Counted from the stretch's first letter, positions 16,699-25,630 are shown. The stretch: 64,000 nt of DNA from Bacillus sp. SJS (GCF_000732485.2 NZ_JAQV02000020.1:1-64000), one strand, 5' to 3'. Notes: generated by a model from the sequence alone, not told the origin. A program made the numbers and translations.

Positions 16699-18732
16699 TT
16701 AATGGTTTCCGAGATGAGATTTCAGTGAATGGAGGAAATCCATTCCCTCGAGAGTAATTTTCGTGCCTGCCCTTCCGCGCCCTTTCGTTACATAGCTGTG
16801 CTTTTCAAGAAAGTCAAGCCTATGGCGGACCTGCTGTGCAGTAAGGGGGTGAGAACCTGCTTTGCTGATTTCTGAAATGATTCTCCTGCTAGCCGGTTCT
16901 CCGTTTTCGTTTGAAATACGGATCGTTTCGAGGATAAACACAAATTCCTGTTTATCCATAAGGGTAAGCTGAAGCGGGGCTGCTTCTTTTTCTTTTTTCT
17001 TTTGTTTTTTGACCGTTTTCCCAGGAAGATCGTGAAGCTGAATGGTTTTTCCGTCCGAGACGGCAAGCATGTAATCTATCGAATTCTTTAATTCCCTTAC
17101 ATTTCCTTCCCATTCTTCCTTCATTAACATATCCATTACCTTTGAGTCCATCCGTGTGACGGCTCCGTTTCTTTTCAAAAATTCTTCTGCAAGAATTGGA
17201 ATGTCCGATTTTCGTTCTCTAAGAGGCGGAATTTGAATGGAAAAAACATTTAACCTGTAGAAAAGATCAGCCCGGAAATCCCCATCCGCCATTTTTTCTC
17301 TTAAATTCATATTGGTGGCTGCAACAATCCTTACGTCGACCGCAATATTCTGGGTTCCGCTTACTCGGCGGATTTCTTTTTCCTGAAGAACACGAAGCAG
17401 GCTCGCCTGGAGGTCACCTGAAATATCTCCGATTTCATCCAGAAAGAGGGTGCCTCCGTTTGCTTGTTCAAACAGTCCTTTTTTTCCGCCTTTTTGTGCC
17501 CCTGTAAAAGCTCCTGCCTCGTAGCCGAATAGCTCGCTTTCAAAAAGGGAAGCTGAGAGGGCACTGCAGTTAACGGCTACAAAGGGGCCGGAACGTCTGC
17601 CGGAGCCGTTATGTATCGCTTGTGCAAACAGTTCTTTACCCGTCCCGGTTTCTCCTTCAATCAAAACCGGCAATTCAGAAAGCGCCAGTTTCTTAGCTGT
17701 GCCGATTGTATCCAGCATGCTTAAATGGCTGCCGATTATTTGATCAAAGGTATACTTGGCCGTAAACCCCTTTTTCGCCCATTCTGCTGCCGCAGAGTTG
17801 ATTTCTGAGGCTTTGCTGACCCTGCTGATGGTAGCAGTAATGATCCCATTCGTTTCATTCCGGTAAATGGCCGCTTCCATTCCATTAATGCTGAAAAGCT
17901 GAAAGGGTTCAATCCCTGTTACTATATAAGAAATCACGTCTTGATCAAGTCCTGAGAGCTGAATGGCTTTACCGGCGACATCTGCCCGGTCAAGCTGGAA
18001 AATGGACTCGCACACGGAGTTAAATGCCGTAATCACGCCGGAGGCACTGACACCAATCACACCTTCACTTACATGATCAACGACAAGCCGCAGATTTTTT
18101 TCCGCTGCCAAAGCTGAAGTTTTCGCTTCGGTCAAAAGCCGCTGCTGACTGACGGCATGTTTCATCTGGCGTTCTGTTAATATAGAGTTCAAATAAGAAA
18201 GTTCAAAACGATTCGCCAGCTCCTGAATAGTAGGGGATCCGATTAGACGTACTCCTATATCCAATTTAGGTGCTGAATGAATGGGTGCATGAATCATTTC
18301 GCCTGGAGAAAGAATCAGGTCTGCATCAAAAGTGGTTTCTCCTTTTTTAAAAGGAACAAATTCGACGTGCTGTATGCCAAGTTCTATAAGCTGATGAATC
18401 AGCTCAGCTGCTGATTCAAGTGTGTCGCTGACGACAAGAACTTTGGAGCCTTCGGGCAGCAGGAGCAGCGTCTCCAGTTTTTCAACATTGATCGTTCGAA
18501 TCGCCTCTAGGATTTCGGAGTCACATGTAACGAATGGTTCAAGTTCCTTTTTTAAATCTGGAGATGAAATTAAAATCGGACCTTCAGCGAAAGTGTCAGG
18601 CAATCCTTCATCTATAGAAAAGGATTCAATCGAAATCAATTCATTAAAAAGTTCAAGGAGCTGCCCGTGAAGAGCTTTTCTCGTTTGTTCAGTTCCGGTT
18701 ATTAAAAATAATTTGTCTGGATTCAATGGCAT
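16699..18732 (-). CDS. yplP: Sigma-54-dependent transcriptional activator YplP
   Basis: A 677-residue enhancer-binding protein. Residues 1-200 form a PrpR-like sensory region. A PAS domain lies at about 212-310. The AAA+ core at about 330-570 has Walker A GETGTGKE (360-367), the sigma-54 contact motif GAFTGA (407-412) and Walker B GGTLFLDEIGD (426-436). The C terminus (595-675) reads as a winged helix (TAQQVRHRLDFLEKHSYVTKGRGRAG) rather than the usual Fis helix-turn-helix. The gene is divergent from iadA, whose promoter is of the sigma-54 type, so iadA is the probable target. A TTG two codons on has better ribosome-site spacing than the ATG. Confidence 0.9.
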   Translation of the reverse strand: MPLNPDKLFLITGTEQTRKALHGQLLELFNELISIESFSIDEGLPDTFAEGPILISSPDLKKELEPFVTCDSEILEAIRTINVEKLETLLLLPEGSKVLVVSDTLESAAELIHQLIELGIQHVEFVPFKKGETTFDADLILSPGEMIHAPIHSAPKLDIGVRLIGSPTIQELANRFELSYLNSILTERQMKHAVSQQRLLTEAKTSALAAEKNLRLVVDHVSEGVIGVSASGVITAFNSVCESIFQLDRADVAGKAIQLSGLDQDVISYIVTGIEPFQLFSINGMEAAIYRNETNGIITATISRVSKASEINSAAAEWAKKGFTAKYTFDQIIGSHLSMLDTIGTAKKLALSELPVLIEGETGTGKELFAQAIHNGSGRRSGPFVAVNCSALSASLFESELFGYEAGAFTGAQKGGKKGLFEQANGGTLFLDEIGDISGDLQASLLRVLQEKEIRRVSGTQNIAVDVRIVAATNMNLREKMADGDFRADLFYRLNVFSIQIPPLRERKSDIPILAEEFLKRNGAVTRMDSKVMDMLMKEEWEGNVRELKNSIDYMLAVSDGKTIQLHDLPGKTVKKQKKKEKEAAPLQLTLMDKQEFVFILETIRISNENGEPASRRIISEISKAGSHPLTAQQVRHRLDFLEKHSYVTKGRGRAGTKITLEGMDFLHSLKSHLGNH

Positions 18733-18768
18733 TCGCTCCTGTCGCGTAACTATAATAGCATTATAACA

Positions 18769-18794
18769 CCCAATTGGAACTAATTGAACCCAAT
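18769..18794. promoter_or_regulatory. Candidate YplP upstream activating sites
   Basis: CCCAAT occurs at 18769-18774 and again at 18789-18794, exactly 20 bases apart (two helical turns), within the longer near-repeat AATTGGAAC / AATTGAACC. The pair lies about 75-100 bases upstream of the predicted iadA transcription start, typical for an enhancer-binding protein. It also overlaps the likely yplP promoter (-10 TATAAT on the minus strand at 18760-18765), allowing autoregulation. Confidence 0.45.
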
Positions 18795-18842
18795 AAAAAT
18801 AAAATGAGCAGAATGAAATGATTTCCCGAGAGGATTACTTCA

Positions 18843-18858
18843 TGGCATGATTCTTGCT
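18843..18858 (+). promoter_or_regulatory. Sigma-54 (SigL) promoter of iadA
   Basis: TGGCATG-ATTC-TTGCT matches the -24/-12 consensus TGGCACG-N4-TTGCW with one change. The invariant GG (18844-18845) and GC (18856-18857) are exactly ten bases apart. Transcription would begin near 18868, 28 bases before the chosen iadA start. Confidence 0.75.
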
Positions 18859-18895
18859 TAAGGATAAATTGAAACGATATGAAGGAGGAAAAGAT

Positions 18896-20068
18896 TTGCT
18901 TAAATTAATCAAAAATGGAGAGCTATATGCTCCTGAATATTTAGGAAAAAAAGATGTGATCACTGCCGGCGGTAAAATAGCTTTTATAAAGGAACCTGGA
19001 TTTTCTTTTCCAAGTGAATACCTGTCAGAAACCATTGATGCAGATGGTCAGGCGGTATTTCCCGGGTTTATTGATTCACATGTACATATTATGGGCGGCG
19101 GCGGAGAAGGTGGCTATAAAACAAGGACACCGGAACTGCAATTAAGCTCCGCTATCAAGGGAGGCGTGACTGCAATAGTCGGGGTGATCGGTACGGATGG
19201 AACCACTAGAACCATGTCCGCCCTGCTTGCGAAAGCAAGGGCATTGGAGGAGGAAGGCATCTCCTGTTATGTTCACACCGGCAGCTACCAGATCCCAGTC
19301 AGGACGCTTACAGGCAAAATTGAAGATGATTTAATTCTCATTGATAAAGTCATCGGCTGCGGCGAAATTGCGATCAGTGATCACCGCTCATCCCAGCCTG
19401 AATGGCAAGAGATGGCAAAGATTGCTTCTGCTGCCAGAATCGGCGGTATGCTTTCAGGAAAAGCAGGAATCGTCAATGTTCATATAGGCGATGGCAAGGG
19501 CAAGCTGGATTTACTCTACAAGGTTTGCGAAGAGACGGACATTCCAATCAAAACGTTTCACCCTACCCATATCAACCGTAATCCTCATTTGTTTGAGGCG
19601 GGCATTGAGTTTGCCAAAAATGGAGGGCTTGTTGACTTTACTACAAGCACCATTCAGCGATTTCTGGACCAGGGAGAAGTGAAATGCAGCAGGGGTTTAA
19701 AAAGGATGCTTGATGAAGGGGTGCCTTTGGAGAACATCACCTTCACATCTGACGCCCAGGCAAGTCTTCCGGAGTTTAACACAGACGGGGAGCTGACGGG
19801 TATGCAAATTGGAAATATTACCTCTCTTTATAATGAAGTAAGAGACGCAATCCTAATAGAGAACGTCCCGGCGGAAAAAGCAATTCAAGTAATTACCTCC
19901 AATCCAGCCTCCATCCTCAAGCTAACCCATAAGGGCAGGATAGCTGAAGGCATGGATGCCGACCTCGTACTAGCTGACAAAGAGAGTCTTCATATCAAAA
20001 CGGTCCTAGCGAGAGGCCAGGTAATGATGAAGGAGGGGAAAGTCTTAGTAAAGGGAACATTTGAATAA
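18896..20068 (+). CDS. iadA: Isoaspartyl dipeptidase (beta-aspartyl peptidase)
   Basis: A 390-residue binuclear zinc amidohydrolase that cleaves isoaspartyl dipeptides from damaged proteins. Family signatures are PGFIDSHVHIMGGGGEGG (the metal HxH), TRTPELQLS, EIAISDHRSSQPEW, the histidine in FHPTHINRNPHLF and the Asp in ITFTSDAQASLP. The TTG at 18896 is chosen because AAGGAGG lies upstream; the ORF opens at 18854, which lies inside the sigma-54 promoter and upstream of the expected transcript start. The chosen start gives the same length as E. coli IadA. Confidence 0.93.
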   Translation: MLKLIKNGELYAPEYLGKKDVITAGGKIAFIKEPGFSFPSEYLSETIDADGQAVFPGFIDSHVHIMGGGGEGGYKTRTPELQLSSAIKGGVTAIVGVIGTDGTTRTMSALLAKARALEEEGISCYVHTGSYQIPVRTLTGKIEDDLILIDKVIGCGEIAISDHRSSQPEWQEMAKIASAARIGGMLSGKAGIVNVHIGDGKGKLDLLYKVCEETDIPIKTFHPTHINRNPHLFEAGIEFAKNGGLVDFTTSTIQRFLDQGEVKCSRGLKRMLDEGVPLENITFTSDAQASLPEFNTDGELTGMQIGNITSLYNEVRDAILIENVPAEKAIQVITSNPASILKLTHKGRIAEGMDADLVLADKESLHIKTVLARGQVMMKEGKVLVKGTFE

Positions 20069-20171
20069 GTATTCCCGCTGCTGCTTATGTGAAAAGCAAT
20101 AATGATTCATATTATGGGACTGTTGGGGGAGACTGGGGTTTTATTCGGTCCAGCTGACAGCCCATAACAAA

Positions 20172-20199
20172 AGTCCCCCTATACTGGATTAGGGGGACT
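20172..20199. terminator. Bidirectional terminator between iadA and ypmP
   Basis: AGTCCCCCT (20172-20180) and AGGGGGACT (20191-20199) form a nine-base stem with a ten-base loop; on the minus strand TTTTG follows. Confidence 0.65.
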
Positions 20200-20207
20200 G
20201 AATTCAT

Positions 20208-20426
20208 TCAGTCTGCTGATATACGTCTGATCGCCTGTTTCAGCTCCTCAGGATCTTCAAAATCTTCCGGATTCCAGTTTTCTTCTACCCACTGGATCAG
20301 CTCTTCTTTCGTGTTGAATCCTTGACCGCTCGTGTCAGCGCTCCGAATCATATACAGATTGCTGCCAGGATCTGCTTCAATGAGACAAGGGATGGCGCTT
20401 GATTTGCTTTTTAGCAAATACTCCAT
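20208..20426 (-). CDS. ypmP: Small conserved protein, YpmP-like
   Basis: A 72-residue soluble acidic protein, beginning MEYLLKSKSSAIPCLIEADP and ending in a helical acidic tail (NPEDFEDPEELKQAI). AGGAGGAATTA precedes the ATG. The gene is divergent from ilvA, the position of ypmP in B. subtilis, which is the main reason for the name. Function is unknown. Confidence 0.7.
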   Translation of the reverse strand: MEYLLKSKSSAIPCLIEADPGSNLYMIRSADTSGQGFNTKEELIQWVEENWNPEDFEDPEELKQAIRRISAD

Positions 20427-20561
20427 ATTAATTCCTCCTCTATATTTGGGTTTTTCCCATTTTTTAAATTAATCAATCTTGAATTACTGGAAATGACTTT
20501 AAATTTTGAATATTCGTGATATAATGGCAAATTAAATAGAGGTTTAGAAAGGAATTTTGCC

Positions 20562-21836
20562 ATGAACCCGTTAGCTCTCCAAAAAAAATCGTCCATTGTC
20601 CATGTGGAATCGATTCTAAAAGCCCATCATCTACTAAAGGAAGTGGTGATCCATACCCCGCTTCAGCTGAATCGTCCTCTTTCTGAGAAATATCAATGCA
20701 ATGTCTATCTTAAGAGGGAAGATCTCCAGCTTGTCCGGTCCTTCAAAATTAGAGGGGCCTTCCATAAGATGAAATGCTTGAGCAGCAAAGAACTTGAAAA
20801 TGGGGTTGTATGTGCCAGTGCCGGAAATCATGCACAGGGAGTCGCTTATTCCTGCAAGACGCTTGGGGTTCAAGGGAAAATTTTTATGCCAAGCACCACC
20901 CCGAGGCAAAAAGTGAATCAGGTGGAAAAATTCGCAAATGGCTGTGCTGAGATTATTTTGTGCGGAGACACGTTTGATGATTCCTATCATGAAGCTGTTA
21001 AATGCTGTGAGGAAGAGGGGCGGGCGTTCATACATCCGTTTGATGATGAAGAGGTCATCGCAGGTCAAGGTACAGTCGCTGTTGAAATTTTGAATGATAC
21101 GGATGTGCCTATTGACTTTGTTTTTGCAAGTGTCGGCGGAGGGGGGCTGATTTCCGGTTTAGGTACATATTTTCAGGCGGTTTCACCGAATACGAAAATT
21201 ATGGCGGTCGAACCGGAAGGCGCTGCATCGTTTACTTCAGCGAAGTCATCCGGAGAGGTGGTCACCCTGCCGAAAATCAGCAAATTTGTAGATGGAGCTG
21301 CCGTTCAGCGGATGGGAGAGAAGACATTTGCCATCGCCAATGGCTTTTGTCATGAAACCGTGCTCGTGCCTGATGGGAAGGTGTGCACGTCCATTTTGGA
21401 ATTGTATAATGATAATGCCATTGTGGCCGAACCTGCCGGTGCATTGCCGATCGCCGCATTGGATTTTTGCCGCGATGAAATTAAAGGGAAAAATGTTGTA
21501 TGTATTGTCAGCGGCGGGAACAATGATATTGGAAGGCTGCAGGAGATCAAAGAGAAGTCAATGATTTACGAAGGACTGCAGCATTATTTCATCGTTGATT
21601 TTCCGCAGCGGGCAGGGGCTTTACGAGAGTTTTTGCATGACGTACTCGGTCCTGCTGATGACATAAACCGTTTTGAATACACAAAGAAAAACAATAAAGA
21701 GAACGGTCCAGCGCTAGTGGGGATCGAATTAAAGGACAAAAAGGACTACTCAACCCTGATTGCCAGATTGGATTCCAAGGGATTCCATTACACAGAAGTC
21801 ATTAAGGATGAACAGCTGTTTAACTTACTAATTTAG
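20562..21836 (+). CDS. ilvA: Threonine dehydratase (biosynthetic)
   Basis: A 424-residue PLP enzyme that deaminates threonine to 2-oxobutanoate, the entry to isoleucine synthesis. PLP binds Lys62 in VRSFKIRGAF; the phosphate-binding SVGGGGLISG lies near residue 190. A single ACT-like regulatory domain occupies about residues 335-424 (FIVDFPQRAGALREFL...). Length is that of the short Bacillus form. AAAGGAATT precedes the ATG. A TATAAT at 20520-20525 is the likely -10; I could not find a convincing CodY box here. Confidence 0.95.
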   Translation: MNPLALQKKSSIVHVESILKAHHLLKEVVIHTPLQLNRPLSEKYQCNVYLKREDLQLVRSFKIRGAFHKMKCLSSKELENGVVCASAGNHAQGVAYSCKTLGVQGKIFMPSTTPRQKVNQVEKFANGCAEIILCGDTFDDSYHEAVKCCEEEGRAFIHPFDDEEVIAGQGTVAVEILNDTDVPIDFVFASVGGGGLISGLGTYFQAVSPNTKIMAVEPEGAASFTSAKSSGEVVTLPKISKFVDGAAVQRMGEKTFAIANGFCHETVLVPDGKVCTSILELYNDNAIVAEPAGALPIAALDFCRDEIKGKNVVCIVSGGNNDIGRLQEIKEKSMIYEGLQHYFIVDFPQRAGALREFLHDVLGPADDINRFEYTKKNNKENGPALVGIELKDKKDYSTLIARLDSKGFHYTEVIKDEQLFNLLI

Positions 21837-21851
21837 CCGGAGGCAGCAAAT

Positions 21852-22502
21852 ATGTGCGGAAGATTTACACAAACGTTCGATGAGGATGTTTTTAAATATT
21901 TCCCTGTTCTTAATCATTCAGATATAACCGTTGAAAGAACATTTAATGCGGCCCCCTCTCAAAAGCTTTTAGCCATTGCCGGCTCAGATGGGAGCTATAA
22001 GGCCGGTTATTTGAAGTGGGGGCTTGTGCCCTCCTGGACGTCAGCGCTTAAAGGGTCAGGAATTATAAATGCGAGAGCGGAAACCGTTGCTGAAAAGCCC
22101 AGTTTTAAGCACCTCATCGAGAGAAAAAGATGTTTGATTCTGGCAGACAGTTTTTACGAATGGAAAAAGACCGATACTGGAAAAAATCCATACCGTTTTC
22201 TGCTCCGTTCAGAGGAGCCGTTTGCTTTTGCAGGCTTATGGGACAGGTGGCGGAAGGACGGGAAGGACCTCGTTACATGCACGATTCTTACAACGAAGGC
22301 CAATGAACTTGTTCATGAGGTGCATGATCGAATGCCGGTTATTTTTCAGCACCGCACCGCTTTAACCTGGCTTGATTTAAGCAAAGAGGAGGCGCTTGAA
22401 AACCTTCTTCCCATTTCTGAAGAACAAATGAAAGCCTATCAGGTTTCATCAATGGTTAACTCGCCAGCAATAAACGAACCGTCCTGTACGTTTCCTGCTT
22501 GA
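21852..22502 (+). CDS. SOS response-associated peptidase / abasic-site processing protein (SRAP, HMCES/YedK family)
   Basis: A 216-residue SRAP protein. The catalytic Cys2 follows the initiator Met (MCGRFTQ) and would bond covalently to abasic sites in single-stranded DNA. Further active-site residues are in INARAETV, DSFYEWKK and HDRMPVIF. It lies 15 bases after ilvA, with a GGAGG-like site before its ATG, so it is probably co-transcribed with ilvA in spite of the unrelated role. Confidence 0.92.
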   Translation: MCGRFTQTFDEDVFKYFPVLNHSDITVERTFNAAPSQKLLAIAGSDGSYKAGYLKWGLVPSWTSALKGSGIINARAETVAEKPSFKHLIERKRCLILADSFYEWKKTDTGKNPYRFLLRSEEPFAFAGLWDRWRKDGKDLVTCTILTTKANELVHEVHDRMPVIFQHRTALTWLDLSKEEALENLLPISEEQMKAYQVSSMVNSPAINEPSCTFPA

Positions 22503-22593
22503 AAATTTTTAAAGCTGTGAGCATAATTTGACAGACTTCGATAGGATAATGGAGTATAATAAAGCAAACGGGTGAAAAAGAGGATTGATATTT

Positions 22594-22845
22594 TTGCTAT
22601 TCAAAAGCCTAGAGTTCAAACGGTTGGATGGACAGAAGGTAAAGGTTATTGAGATACCGGTAATGGGAAAAGACCACAGTTATGCTTTCCTCATTCAGGC
22701 AAGACTGCAGGCATATCTGACAAGGATTAATGCAGAGCCAGAACCGAAAAGCGTCTATTCTTTCCGCGACTATCTCAAAAAGATTTTAAAATGGCCGGAT
22801 TATGAAGCAATCTTTCAATCTGAAGTATTACAGAATAATGCCTAG
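22594..22845 (+). CDS. Uncharacterised 83-residue protein
   Basis: I do not recognise this protein. It is soluble and basic, with a MLFKSLEFKRLDGQKVKVI start, a GKDHSYAFLIQARLQAYL helix and a C-terminal RDYLKKILKWPDYEAIF block. The TTG at 22594 has GAGG nine bases before it; the ORF extends to 22585. A small hairpin overlaps its end. Confidence 0.55.
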   Translation: MLFKSLEFKRLDGQKVKVIEIPVMGKDHSYAFLIQARLQAYLTRINAEPEPKSVYSFRDYLKKILKWPDYEAIFQSEVLQNNA

Positions 22846-23059
22846 GGAGATCTTAACAGATCTCTCTTTTCTTTATGAATACTTATTGACCAAAACCGAT
22901 GCAGACTGGCTGGACCGGGAACTGCACAACATCTGCAGGCAACTGTGCACCGGGGAATTCTGTGCCCACCGGAAACGCGGACAGCATCCAGGAGATCCTC
23001 TAATATGGAAGCGTAAATTGCCAAAAAAGTTTTCTAAAAAAGGTAAATCTTTTAGTTAA
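22838..23059 (+). CDS. Possible translationally coupled small ORF (73 residues)
   Basis: An ATG at 22838 overlaps the previous stop (ATGCCTAG), which would allow coupling. The product has a plausible amphipathic N terminus (ILTDLSFLYEYLL, DADWLDRELHNICRQL) and a basic C terminus with Lys-rich ending. There is no separate ribosome site, and the start overlaps a hairpin that looks like a terminator, so coding is uncertain. Confidence 0.3.
   Translation: MPREILTDLSFLYEYLLTKTDADWLDRELHNICRQLCTGEFCAHRKRGQHPGDPLIWKRKLPKKFSKKGKSFS
22845..22872 (+). terminator. Probable terminator after the 83-residue gene
   Basis: GGAGATCT (22846-22853), loop TAAC and AGATCTCT (22858-22865) are followed by CTTTTCTTT. 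The T run is broken, and a possible coupled ORF reads through it. Confidence 0.5.
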
Positions 23060-23112
23060 GGATTTTTTATGACGATTATAATCAATAAACCCTTAATTTT
23101 TAGTGTTTTTTA

Positions 23113-23140
23113 TTGAAACCATTTGCACAATCTGTATAAT
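23113..23140 (+). promoter_or_regulatory. Sigma-A promoter of the degV-family gene
   Basis: TTGAAA (23113-23118), a 16-base spacer and TATAAT (23135-23140) precede the start codon by about 34 bases. Confidence 0.6.
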
Positions 23141-23173
23141 ACTTGTTAATGAGAGAGATAGGGAAGTGACAAG

Positions 23174-24016
23174 ATGAAAAAAATTGTGATTGTAACCGAT
23201 TCAACAACAGATCTTGATCAAAGCATGATTGAAAAATACAAAATTGAAGTAATTCCGTTAACCATACATATAGATGGAGAGACGTACACGGATCGGGTGG
23301 ATATTACACCTGAAGAATTTATGATAAAAATGGCGGCTGCAAATGAATTGCCGAAAAGCTCACAGCCTGCGATCGGAAAGTTTGTCGAAACTTATACGGA
23401 GCTTCTTAAAACGGCAGATCAAATCATATCGATTCATTTAACCTCAGGGATGAGCGGAACGTTTCAGACTGCAGAAAGCGCAGCTGCAATGGCAGGCGGG
23501 GATATTACAGTGATCGATTCTCAGTTTATCTCAAAAGCTCTTGGGTTTCAGGTAATAGAAGCGGCGAAAATGGCTGAAAGCGGGTCGTCTAAAGAAGAGA
23601 TATTAGAACGGATTTCCTCGATTAAGGAGGCGACGAGACTTTTTGTCACGGTTGATACTCTTGATAATCTTGTAAAGGGCGGCAGAATCGGAAGGGGAAA
23701 GGCTATGATTGGTTCCCTGCTGAATATAAAGCCGATTGCAAGTCTGCAGGATGGAGTGTATACACCAGTTGCAAAGGTGAGAAGTCATTCTCAAATCGTC
23801 AAATACCTTGCTAAGCAATTTGGGGAAGATTTAAAGGGGAAAACGGCAAAGGCAATCGGAATCGCGCACGCAGATGCCTCTGATCTTGCGCATAACCTAA
23901 AGGAAGCACTCCTTCAAATCCGTCCGGATCTGCCAATTGATATTTCGTTTACGACTCCTGTCGTTTCTACCCATACCGGACCGGGTGCTATCGGATTTAT
24001 GTATTATACGGAGTAG
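23174..24016 (+). CDS. DegV family fatty-acid-binding protein
   Basis: A 280-residue DegV/FakB-type protein. These bind a fatty acid and, with a FakA kinase, can present it for phosphorylation. The signature IVTDSTTDLD starts the protein; SSQPAIGKF, HLTSGMSGTFQTA, VDTLDNLVKGGRIGRGKAMIGSLLNIKPI and the C-terminal VVSTHTGPGAIG mark the lipid-binding core. Which of the several Bacillus paralogues it matches cannot be told. It sits just before ypmQ. Confidence 0.92.
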   Translation: MKKIVIVTDSTTDLDQSMIEKYKIEVIPLTIHIDGETYTDRVDITPEEFMIKMAAANELPKSSQPAIGKFVETYTELLKTADQIISIHLTSGMSGTFQTAESAAAMAGGDITVIDSQFISKALGFQVIEAAKMAESGSSKEEILERISSIKEATRLFVTVDTLDNLVKGGRIGRGKAMIGSLLNIKPIASLQDGVYTPVAKVRSHSQIVKYLAKQFGEDLKGKTAKAIGIAHADASDLAHNLKEALLQIRPDLPIDISFTTPVVSTHTGPGAIGFMYYTE

Positions 24017-24059
24017 AGGCTGGCCTGATTCCATATTGAAAATACAGGAAGTGGTTTAT

Positions 24060-24638
24060 TTGAAAATAATACGATTAATATGGCTCGCTGCGGCTTTTAT
24101 TTTGCTATCGGGCTGCAGCACTGCTGTTTCCGGTTTTAAACCCATTTCATCTGTAGAAAATTTTCATTATAAGGACCAGGAGGGGGAGTCTTTCGGTCTT
24201 CCTGAGCTTAAAGGAAAAATCTGGATAGCGAACTTTATTTTTACGAGCTGTACGACGGTTTGTCCGCCAATGACGGCCCATATGAAGAAAATTCAAAGTT
24301 TGGGGGCCGAAGAGAACATCCCGTTTGAGATCGTTTCATTCAGTGTAGATCCGCAGATTGATACACCTGAAAAGTTAAAAACGTTCGGCAGCCAGTTTGG
24401 CACCTCATTTGAAAATTGGCATTTTCTAACGGGATATTCACAAAAGCAAATTGAAGAATTTTCCCTTAAAAGCTTTAAGACTTTAGTAAAAAAGCCGGAA
24501 AATGAGGATCAGGTTATTCACGGCACCTCCTTTTATTTAATAAATAAAGAGGGACAGGTCGTTAAATCTTACAGCGGGGTGGAAAATCCTCCATACGAAG
24601 ACATCATTCAAGATATGAAGAGACTGCAGCAGCTTTAA
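24060..24638 (+). CDS. ypmQ: SCO1/SenC family lipoprotein YpmQ
   Basis: A 192-residue thioredoxin-fold lipoprotein involved in copper delivery to the CuA site of cytochrome c oxidase. Residues 1-18 form a signal peptide with lipobox LSGC (Cys19). The copper-binding CxxxC is in FTSCTTVCPPM and the distal His in EDQVIHGTSFY. The TTG at 24060 is preferred: AGGAAGTGG lies upstream and it produces the lipoprotein signal; the ORF itself runs back into the degV-family gene. B. subtilis YpmQ has the same length and neighbours. Confidence 0.9.
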   Translation: MKIIRLIWLAAAFILLSGCSTAVSGFKPISSVENFHYKDQEGESFGLPELKGKIWIANFIFTSCTTVCPPMTAHMKKIQSLGAEENIPFEIVSFSVDPQIDTPEKLKTFGSQFGTSFENWHFLTGYSQKQIEEFSLKSFKTLVKKPENEDQVIHGTSFYLINKEGQVVKSYSGVENPPYEDIIQDMKRLQQL

Positions 24639-24658
24639 CCCTGCATGTCTCTTTTTTT
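24619..24658 (+). terminator. Terminator overlapping the end of ypmQ
   Basis: AGAGACTGCAG (24619-24629) pairs with CTGCATGTCTCT (24641-24652) with one bulge and is followed by seven T residues. The stem begins inside the ypmQ coding sequence. Confidence 0.65.
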
Positions 24659-24831
24659 AGTATCGGGATGTTTAAGGTTTTTTAGCTGAACATGATGAGG
24701 CTGATTGAGAGTTTGCAGAAACATCCTTTTATATAGGCAAAACCATTGAACAGGAAGTGTAAAAATCGGTATGCTTATAACATAGAGTTGATGGAAATGA
24801 CTAAATTAACTCGAGGAGGGACCGAAAAAAG

Positions 24832-25620
24832 ATGAAAAGAATCATACTCTTACTGATGTCAGCTCTGGTCCTTCTGGCTGGATGCGATCAGTTCACTTCA
24901 AAATCACAAAAACCCGCTCCTGAAAAAGCAGAGGTTAAGAAAAAAGAAAAGCCTCTGGAGGAAGTGAAAAAAGCGGATTTAACCATAACAGGAATTGGTG
25001 ATTCACTGACGGCAGGAGTCGGAGATGACACAAAAAATGGCGGGTATGTGGGGATTGTTAAAACAAAGTTATCCGGATTGAAAACAACAAATTCCATTGC
25101 AGTTAACAACTATGCGGTGCACGGAAACCAGACTACGGACTTAATAAAGAAATTAAATAAAAAAGAAGTACAAAATGCGCTGGAACAGTCGGATATTATA
25201 TTATTGACCATTGGCGGGAATGACATCATGAAGGTTGTGAAGGAGAATATATTTAATTTGACCCTGCAGCCCTTTGAAAAAGAGGAGTCCGGCTATGAAC
25301 AGCGGTTAGCTCTTATTTTTCAAACGATTAGACAATATAATCCTGATGCGAAGATCGTATACTCAGGGCTCTATAATCCTTTTAAGTTTGTGCTGCCGCA
25401 GCTATCTGAAATTGACCTTGTAGTAAACAGATGGAACGAAGCAGCAAAAAAATTGATTGAAGCCGACGGAAATGCTGAATTCGTCCCAGTGGCAGACCTT
25501 TATGAAAGCAAAGATGATGGACTTCTTTATAAAGATGCGTTTCATCCAAACACTCAAGGGTATTCATTAATCGGAGAAAGAGTTTTTGAAGCGATTATGA
25601 GAAACGATGGATCTAGATAG
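24832..25620 (+). CDS. ypmR: SGNH/GDSL-family lipoprotein hydrolase YpmR
   Basis: A 262-residue secreted lipoprotein esterase. The signal peptide ends in LLAGC (Cys18), followed by a Lys-rich linker. The SGNH blocks are GIGDSLTAGVGD (nucleophilic Ser), the Gly/Asn blocks VHGNQTTDLI and TIGGNDIMK, and the catalytic Asp and His in KDAFHPNTQGY. The substrate is unknown, perhaps lipid or wall-linked esters. AGGAGGG precedes the ATG. ypmS follows 10 bases later, as in B. subtilis. Confidence 0.92.
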   Translation: MKRIILLLMSALVLLAGCDQFTSKSQKPAPEKAEVKKKEKPLEEVKKADLTITGIGDSLTAGVGDDTKNGGYVGIVKTKLSGLKTTNSIAVNNYAVHGNQTTDLIKKLNKKEVQNALEQSDIILLTIGGNDIMKVVKENIFNLTLQPFEKEESGYEQRLALIFQTIRQYNPDAKIVYSGLYNPFKFVLPQLSEIDLVVNRWNEAAKKLIEADGNAEFVPVADLYESKDDGLLYKDAFHPNTQGYSLIGERVFEAIMRNDGSR

Positions 25621-25630
25621 GAGGCCGCAG

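Noticed and set aside
20427-20561. CodY box upstream of ilvA
   Set aside because: AATTTTGAATATTC looks similar at first but has at least four mismatches at fixed positions.
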